NCBI GenBank assembly: GCA_027435495.1
Contig: DAHZZC010000877.1
Span: forward strand, 1 to 10,967
Length of the DNA stretch: 10,967 bases
Direction of reading: 5' to 3'
Source: Planctomycetales bacterium
GTDB taxonomy: Bacteria; Planctomycetota; Planctomycetia; Isosphaerales; Isosphaeraceae
The notes beneath the pieces are model-generated. The model searched no databases. It was not told the origin of the DNA and saw only the letters and a list, made by a program, of their open reading frames with translations. Within the stretch, counting starts at the first letter, position 1; every line of letters starts with the position of its first letter. The position numbers and the translations under genes are program-made. Shown piece by piece: positions 8,101 through 10,967 of this stretch.

Positions 8101-9478
8101 CGCCTCGGCCCAACTCCTCATCAGCGGACACATCGACGAGGGCCTGGCCCTTCTCCGCGACCTTCTGATCCCCATGGGGATCGGAATGCCCGAGACCTCC
8201 CGCTCGGCGCTGGCGTCGATGCTCTGGCACCGGGCGATCCTTCGGGCACGCGGCCTCGACTTCTGCCCGAAACCGGCCGATCAGGTGCCCCCGGTCGACC
8301 TGAAGCGAATCGACCTCTACTGGTCGGCCGTCGCCGGATTGAGCATGGTCGAGCCGATCCGCGGGGCCGACTTCCAGGCCCGAGGGCTCCTCATGGCCCT
8401 TCGCGCCGGAGAGCCGGTCCGCATCGCGAGGGCGGTCGCAATGGAAGCCGCGCACGAGGGCGTCGCCGGCCCATCGGCCGTCGACCGGGTCGAGGCCTTG
8501 CTCGCTCGCGCCGCCGCCATCGCCGATCCCCTTGACTCGCCCCAGGCCCTCGGAATGATCGACCTGGTCCGCGGACTGAACTCGATCCTCTTCGGTCGTT
8601 GGCAGGTCGCTGTCCAGGCCCTCGCCCGCGCCGAGGAACTCTTTCGCAACCGATGCTCCGGCGTCGCCTGGGAACGCGCCACCGGCCACAACTTCGCCCT
8701 CTGGGGCCTGTACAAGCTGGGCGAGATCTCCGAACTCCGACACCGATGGACCTCGCTCTCCCGAGAGGCTCAGGACCGCGGGGATCTCTACGCCAGGCAC
8801 TACCTCAACGCCTTCTACCGGACCATCCTCGCCCTCGCCGCCGACGAGCGTCCAACGAACGAGTCCGAGCTCGAAGCCACGCTACGTGAGACACGGGGCC
8901 GAACGCTGAGTCTTCAGCAGACGCCCGCTTTCGACGCCCTGATGCATATCGACCTCTACCAGAGCGACGAGGCGCGGGCCTGGGCCCGGCTGGTCTCGTT
9001 CTGGCCCGAGTACACCCGCTCACTCCTTTTCCGCGTGCAGTTGATCCGCGTTCAGATGTTCGAATTACGGGCGAGGACCGCCGTCGCCCTGGCCGACCGA
9101 TCGCCCCACCCCGGCCGACTGCTGACCCAGGCTCTCCGCGACGCAAAAAACCTGGAGCGAGAGGGCGTCGACTGGGCCCGGGCACACGCCCACCACATCC
9201 GCGCCGCAGTCGCCGCTTGCCAGAAAAAAGTCCCTCGCGCCGTCGCCGAATTGACCCGCGCCATCGAACTCTACGACCACGCCGAGATGCCACTTCAGGC
9301 CGAGATTCTCCGCTTTCGGCTCGCCGGCATCGACCCCAGCGATGCCGCCGCCACGCTCCGAGAGCAGCTCGCCCATCGAATCGCCGATCGGGGCATCGTC
9401 AACGTCGATCGATGGGCCGCCATGTGCGCCCCCGGCTTCGGTCGCGTTAGCAGCGAAACCGCCGATACCAGCGTCTGA
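5195..9478 (+). CDS. Ser/Thr protein kinase fused to an AAA/STAND-type ATPase and helical-repeat C-terminus
   Basis: A soluble 1427-residue signalling protein with no signal peptide or membrane helix that I can see, so cytoplasmic. Residues 43-75 (AERLAVLQVDQAQRW onward) match an N-terminal module I associate with planctomycete kinases. A polar linker follows. The kinase domain runs about 198-465: glycine loop GAGGMG 205-210, Lys227, alpha-C Glu243, HRDIKPTN 330-337, DFG 350-352, and SPE 378-380, with Thr365/Thr366 in the activation loop. All catalytic residues are present, so it should be active. The ATPase has Walker A GRTGTGKT 513-520, Walker B LVLAIDD 634-640 leading into LQWGD, and the STAND-type signature ESGGNPLFVDEL from 735. 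From about residue 870 the protein is alpha-helical, TPR-like repeats to the end. The order resembles PknK-like kinases with an ATPase. Start: ATG 5195 has GGTGGGG 10-12 bases upstream; ATG 5156 and TTG 5090 are in-frame alternatives with weaker signals. It lies 178 bases after the large exported protein gene. Confidence 0.92.
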   Translation: MGSSTETTASGTSAEEFARLWHPGGPLPDVFEFLAARPELTVAERLAVLQVDQAQRWRIGQPLPLRVYLATSPEIAECGEMIRILVDGDREHRRHSALRLNETAPRTGTLVDLSQSPTDAFEPPFARGGDSEGSELAKNEEMPTTASPEPAALLVLTRTPDESPLTGPRKDLGYSLDEAHHLRAEAEALRAMLDSVRFTLVRRIGAGGMGVVYEAYDRKRGELVALKTMRRTDPSTLARFKQEFRAVAGIAHPNLVNLYEMIAVEDRWVFTMELVEGTDFVSDMRTVLPGSLAEGDATSPPLAFNEQRLRENLRQLAEGIEALHASGKLHRDIKPTNVLVTPEGRVVLLDFGLTADLGSSGKFRTTDRQIVGTVAHMSPEQAAGQPIAPASDWYSVGVMLYEAMTSRLPFVGPPHEVIVRKRSSEPLRASAIVPGLPEDLVDLCTRLLDRDPDRRPTGREVIATLTGSEPEPVDPAGPGRPLPLIGRDRHLQVLDSAFTGLVRRRTQSIFVFGRTGTGKTTLIRSFLEGLAGGDDAIVLSGRCYERESVPYKGLDSLIDALARHLKGLPARTLARLMPPDVAYLARLFPVLDGVPMIAAARAESIDLPDPQEARRRAVKALRVLLRRMGEKAPLVLAIDDLQWGDTDSALLLADLLGSPKAPVLLLVGCFRVEDEEDCPLLVQLRQALEGQPSAPEHRELAVEALTQSEARELALALLGRDDPVARAQAHVVARESGGNPLFVDELVRHLRGYGPVEKWDAIGRLDLDEVLWDRIRKLPDEAQRLLGTVAVAGRPIDQSMAFRAAGLGAGGRAAAAALRTARLIRQAGPIPDEIEIYHDRIRVSIVEQLPPDQLRQHHQRLAEVLATSGPADPEVLAGHYLHAGDLQRARAYYERGADQAALALAFDHAARLYRTAIELAPADSTVIPSLRKRLGDALANAGRGCQAARVYLEAASATEPAETLELKRLASAQLLISGHIDEGLALLRDLLIPMGIGMPETSRSALASMLWHRAILRARGLDFCPKPADQVPPVDLKRIDLYWSAVAGLSMVEPIRGADFQARGLLMALRAGEPVRIARAVAMEAAHEGVAGPSAVDRVEALLARAAAIADPLDSPQALGMIDLVRGLNSILFGRWQVAVQALARAEELFRNRCSGVAWERATGHNFALWGLYKLGEISELRHRWTSLSREAQDRGDLYARHYLNAFYRTILALAADERPTNESELEATLRETRGRTLSLQQTPAFDALMHIDLYQSDEARAWARLVSFWPEYTRSLLFRVQLIRVQMFELRARTAVALADRSPHPGRLLTQALRDAKNLEREGVDWARAHAHHIRAAVAACQKKVPRAVAELTRAIELYDHAEMPLQAEILRFRLAGIDPSDAAATLREQLAHRIADRGIVNVDRWAAMCAPGFGRVSSETADTSV

Positions 9479-9557
9479 GCCCCGGAAGTGCCGATCGCCT
9501 GGTCCAGATCCGAGAGTCTGAGAATCCTCCCAGTCCGAGGAACGAGCCTCACGGCCT

Positions 9558-9580
9558 CCGGATCCGGAATCCGGGATTTT
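9558..9580 (+). terminator. Weak factor-independent terminator candidate for the kinase gene
   Basis: CCGGAT (9558-9563) pairs with ATCCGG (9569-9574) around a five-base loop. GA and TTTT (9577-9580) follow. The stem is short and the T-run has only four bases. It lies 80 bases after the kinase stop, and its last T is the first base of the complement of the permease stop codon, so the convergent genes almost abut here. Confidence 0.4.
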
Positions 9581-10967
9581 CAGTCCTTCGTCCTGGACGC
9601 TGGTGACCGGTCTCCGCTCGAACCGCCGGCCGACCGCCGGAAGAACAGGTAAGCCGGCACCCCCGCCGCCACGATCCCCAGACCGACCAGCGACGGGACC
9701 TGGCTGGTCGGGTCGGCGAGCATGCTACCGAGCAGCAGCAACTCGGCCGCGACGAACAGCATCGGCGTGACCGGGTATCCGAGTGTCCGATACGGCCGGG
9801 GCAGGTCCGGGCGTCGAATCCGCAGGACGAACACGCTTGCGATCGCGAGCATGTAGAAGATGTGGGCGCCGAAGATCACGTAGGTATACAGAACGTCGTA
9901 GAGCGGCGTCTGGTTCAGGGTCTGCCAGGCGACCACGATCGGACCCGGCAGCGTCCCTTCCCATCCGGCCGGCGAGACCACGATCAGGGCTGTCCCGGCG
10001 ACGATCAGCGCGATCGCCAGGACCGCCTGCGAGACGATCGCGTTGGCGGGAGTCCGGAACCGCGGATGGATCCGGCAGAGCGCCGACGGAAAGAGTCCGT
10101 CGCGGGCCATCGCGAAGTAAGCCCGCGGACCGGACATCGCGTTGCCATTGAGAGCGATAAAGGTGGAGCACATCACCAGGATCGAGACGCCCAGCACGCC
10201 CCACCACCCGACCAGTCGGTCGCAGTAGATCGCCGCGACGGCCTGCTCGAAATGCTCGGCGTCGCGGGGTGCCGTGCGGACCTGCTCCATCGGGATCACA
10301 TAATGATACGCGAGTGTCATCGTCAGGTAGACGGCCACCAGCACGATCATCCCCGAGACCATCGCCAGCGGGATGTTCCGCCCCGGGTCGCGGATCTCCT
10401 CGGCGAGCGGAGTGACGTTCGTCCAGCCGTCATACGCCCAGAGGACGCTGACCATCGCCGCCATGACTCCAGCGAAGAGCGCCGAGGCCGAGATCGCTCC
10501 GGGGCCGATCGGGGCGAGGTTCGCGGTCGAGCCGCCTCCGACCACGAACGGCAGTGCGATCAGCACCACCAGTCCGCCGACCTTCAGCGCCGTCCCAACG
10601 ACCTGCAACCCGCCTCCCTGCCGACTCCCCAGCACGTTGACGATCGTCACGATCGCGATCGCGACCACGGCCGCGCCCGCCTGCCAGATCTCGCCCGAAA
10701 TCGATCTCGGCGGTTCGACGACGTGCGAGAAGTACCGCGCGAACGCCGCGGCGAGCGTTGCCATCGACCCGCTACGGACCACCAGGAACTCGACCCATCC
10801 GAACAGAAACGCCGGCAGAGCGCCGTATGCCGCTCGGAGGAAAACGTACAATCCGCCGGCCTGGGGAAGCATCGCCCCCAGTTCGGCGAGCGTCAGCGCG
10901 CCGGCCGCCGTGAAGAGCCCACCGATCACCCAGACCGCGATGATCCCGCCCAGAAACGGGACGTCGT
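9580..10967 (-). CDS. APC-superfamily amino acid permease, N-terminus beyond the window edge
   Basis: The visible 461 residues are the bulk of a polytopic inner-membrane transporter of the amino acid-polyamine-organocation (APC) superfamily. The frame stays open to base 10967, so about 40 N-terminal residues, including the usual first helix and its GSGIF-type motif, are off the edge. The first visible part, from residue 10, AVWVIGGLFTAAGALTLAEL, then GAMLPQAGGLYVFLRAAYG, is the family's second helix and the conserved loop after it. Many hydrophobic helices follow, and RRPDLPRPYRTLGYPVTP near the end is a typical late loop of LAT-like members. It should exchange or import amino acids across the membrane; the substrate cannot be told from sequence. 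The tail after the last helix is short, polar and Ser/Arg-rich. The gene converges on the kinase gene, with 101 bases between the stops, and does not look cotranscribed with anything visible here. Confidence 0.9.
   Translation of the reverse strand, partial: DVPFLGGIIAVWVIGGLFTAAGALTLAELGAMLPQAGGLYVFLRAAYGALPAFLFGWVEFLVVRSGSMATLAAAFARYFSHVVEPPRSISGEIWQAGAAVVAIAIVTIVNVLGSRQGGGLQVVGTALKVGGLVVLIALPFVVGGGSTANLAPIGPGAISASALFAGVMAAMVSVLWAYDGWTNVTPLAEEIRDPGRNIPLAMVSGMIVLVAVYLTMTLAYHYVIPMEQVRTAPRDAEHFEQAVAAIYCDRLVGWWGVLGVSILVMCSTFIALNGNAMSGPRAYFAMARDGLFPSALCRIHPRFRTPANAIVSQAVLAIALIVAGTALIVVSPAGWEGTLPGPIVVAWQTLNQTPLYDVLYTYVIFGAHIFYMLAIASVFVLRIRRPDLPRPYRTLGYPVTPMLFVAAELLLLGSMLADPTSQVPSLVGLGIVAAGVPAYLFFRRSAGGSSGDRSPASRTKD

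Overview
The window is GC-rich, with tightly packed genes, and looks like chromosomal DNA of a planctomycete, probably of the Isosphaeraceae type. That placement is inference. It rests on the N-terminal module of the large Ser/Thr kinase, on the secreted protein with a C-terminal CX2C-X9-CX2C motif, and on the very large exported protein made of degenerate beta-rich modules, all styles I associate with planctomycetes. There are no RNA genes, mobile elements or CRISPR arrays that I can see.

Layout. Bases 1-635 (minus strand) hold the first 211 residues of a family 21-type glycosyltransferase (HpnI / ceramide glucosyltransferase-like); its C-terminus lies off the left edge. Upstream of it on the same strand, 768-1232 encodes a small secreted protein ending in a cysteine cluster. 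Between these two is a perfect 10-bp inverted repeat followed by T6 on the plus strand. A divergent intergenic region (1233-1569) has two facing extended -10 elements. It leads on the plus strand to a 1148-codon exported, membrane-anchored protein of unknown function (1570-5016), then, after a stem-loop, to a large soluble Ser/Thr kinase fused to an AAA/STAND-type ATPase and a helical-repeat tail (5195-9478). Converging from the right edge on the minus strand is a 5'-truncated APC-superfamily amino acid permease (9580-10967).

How they may work together. The strongest systems-level hint is the codirectional pair at 1570-9478. The exported protein is predicted by the positive-inside rule to end in a cytoplasmic, Ser/Thr-rich tail of about 70 residues. 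The next gene encodes a soluble kinase with all catalytic motifs plus a nucleotide-switch ATPase. An envelope protein paired with a kinase that modifies it is an attractive but unproven reading. The glycosyltransferase, the cysteine-cluster protein and the permease have no clear functional link to that pair.
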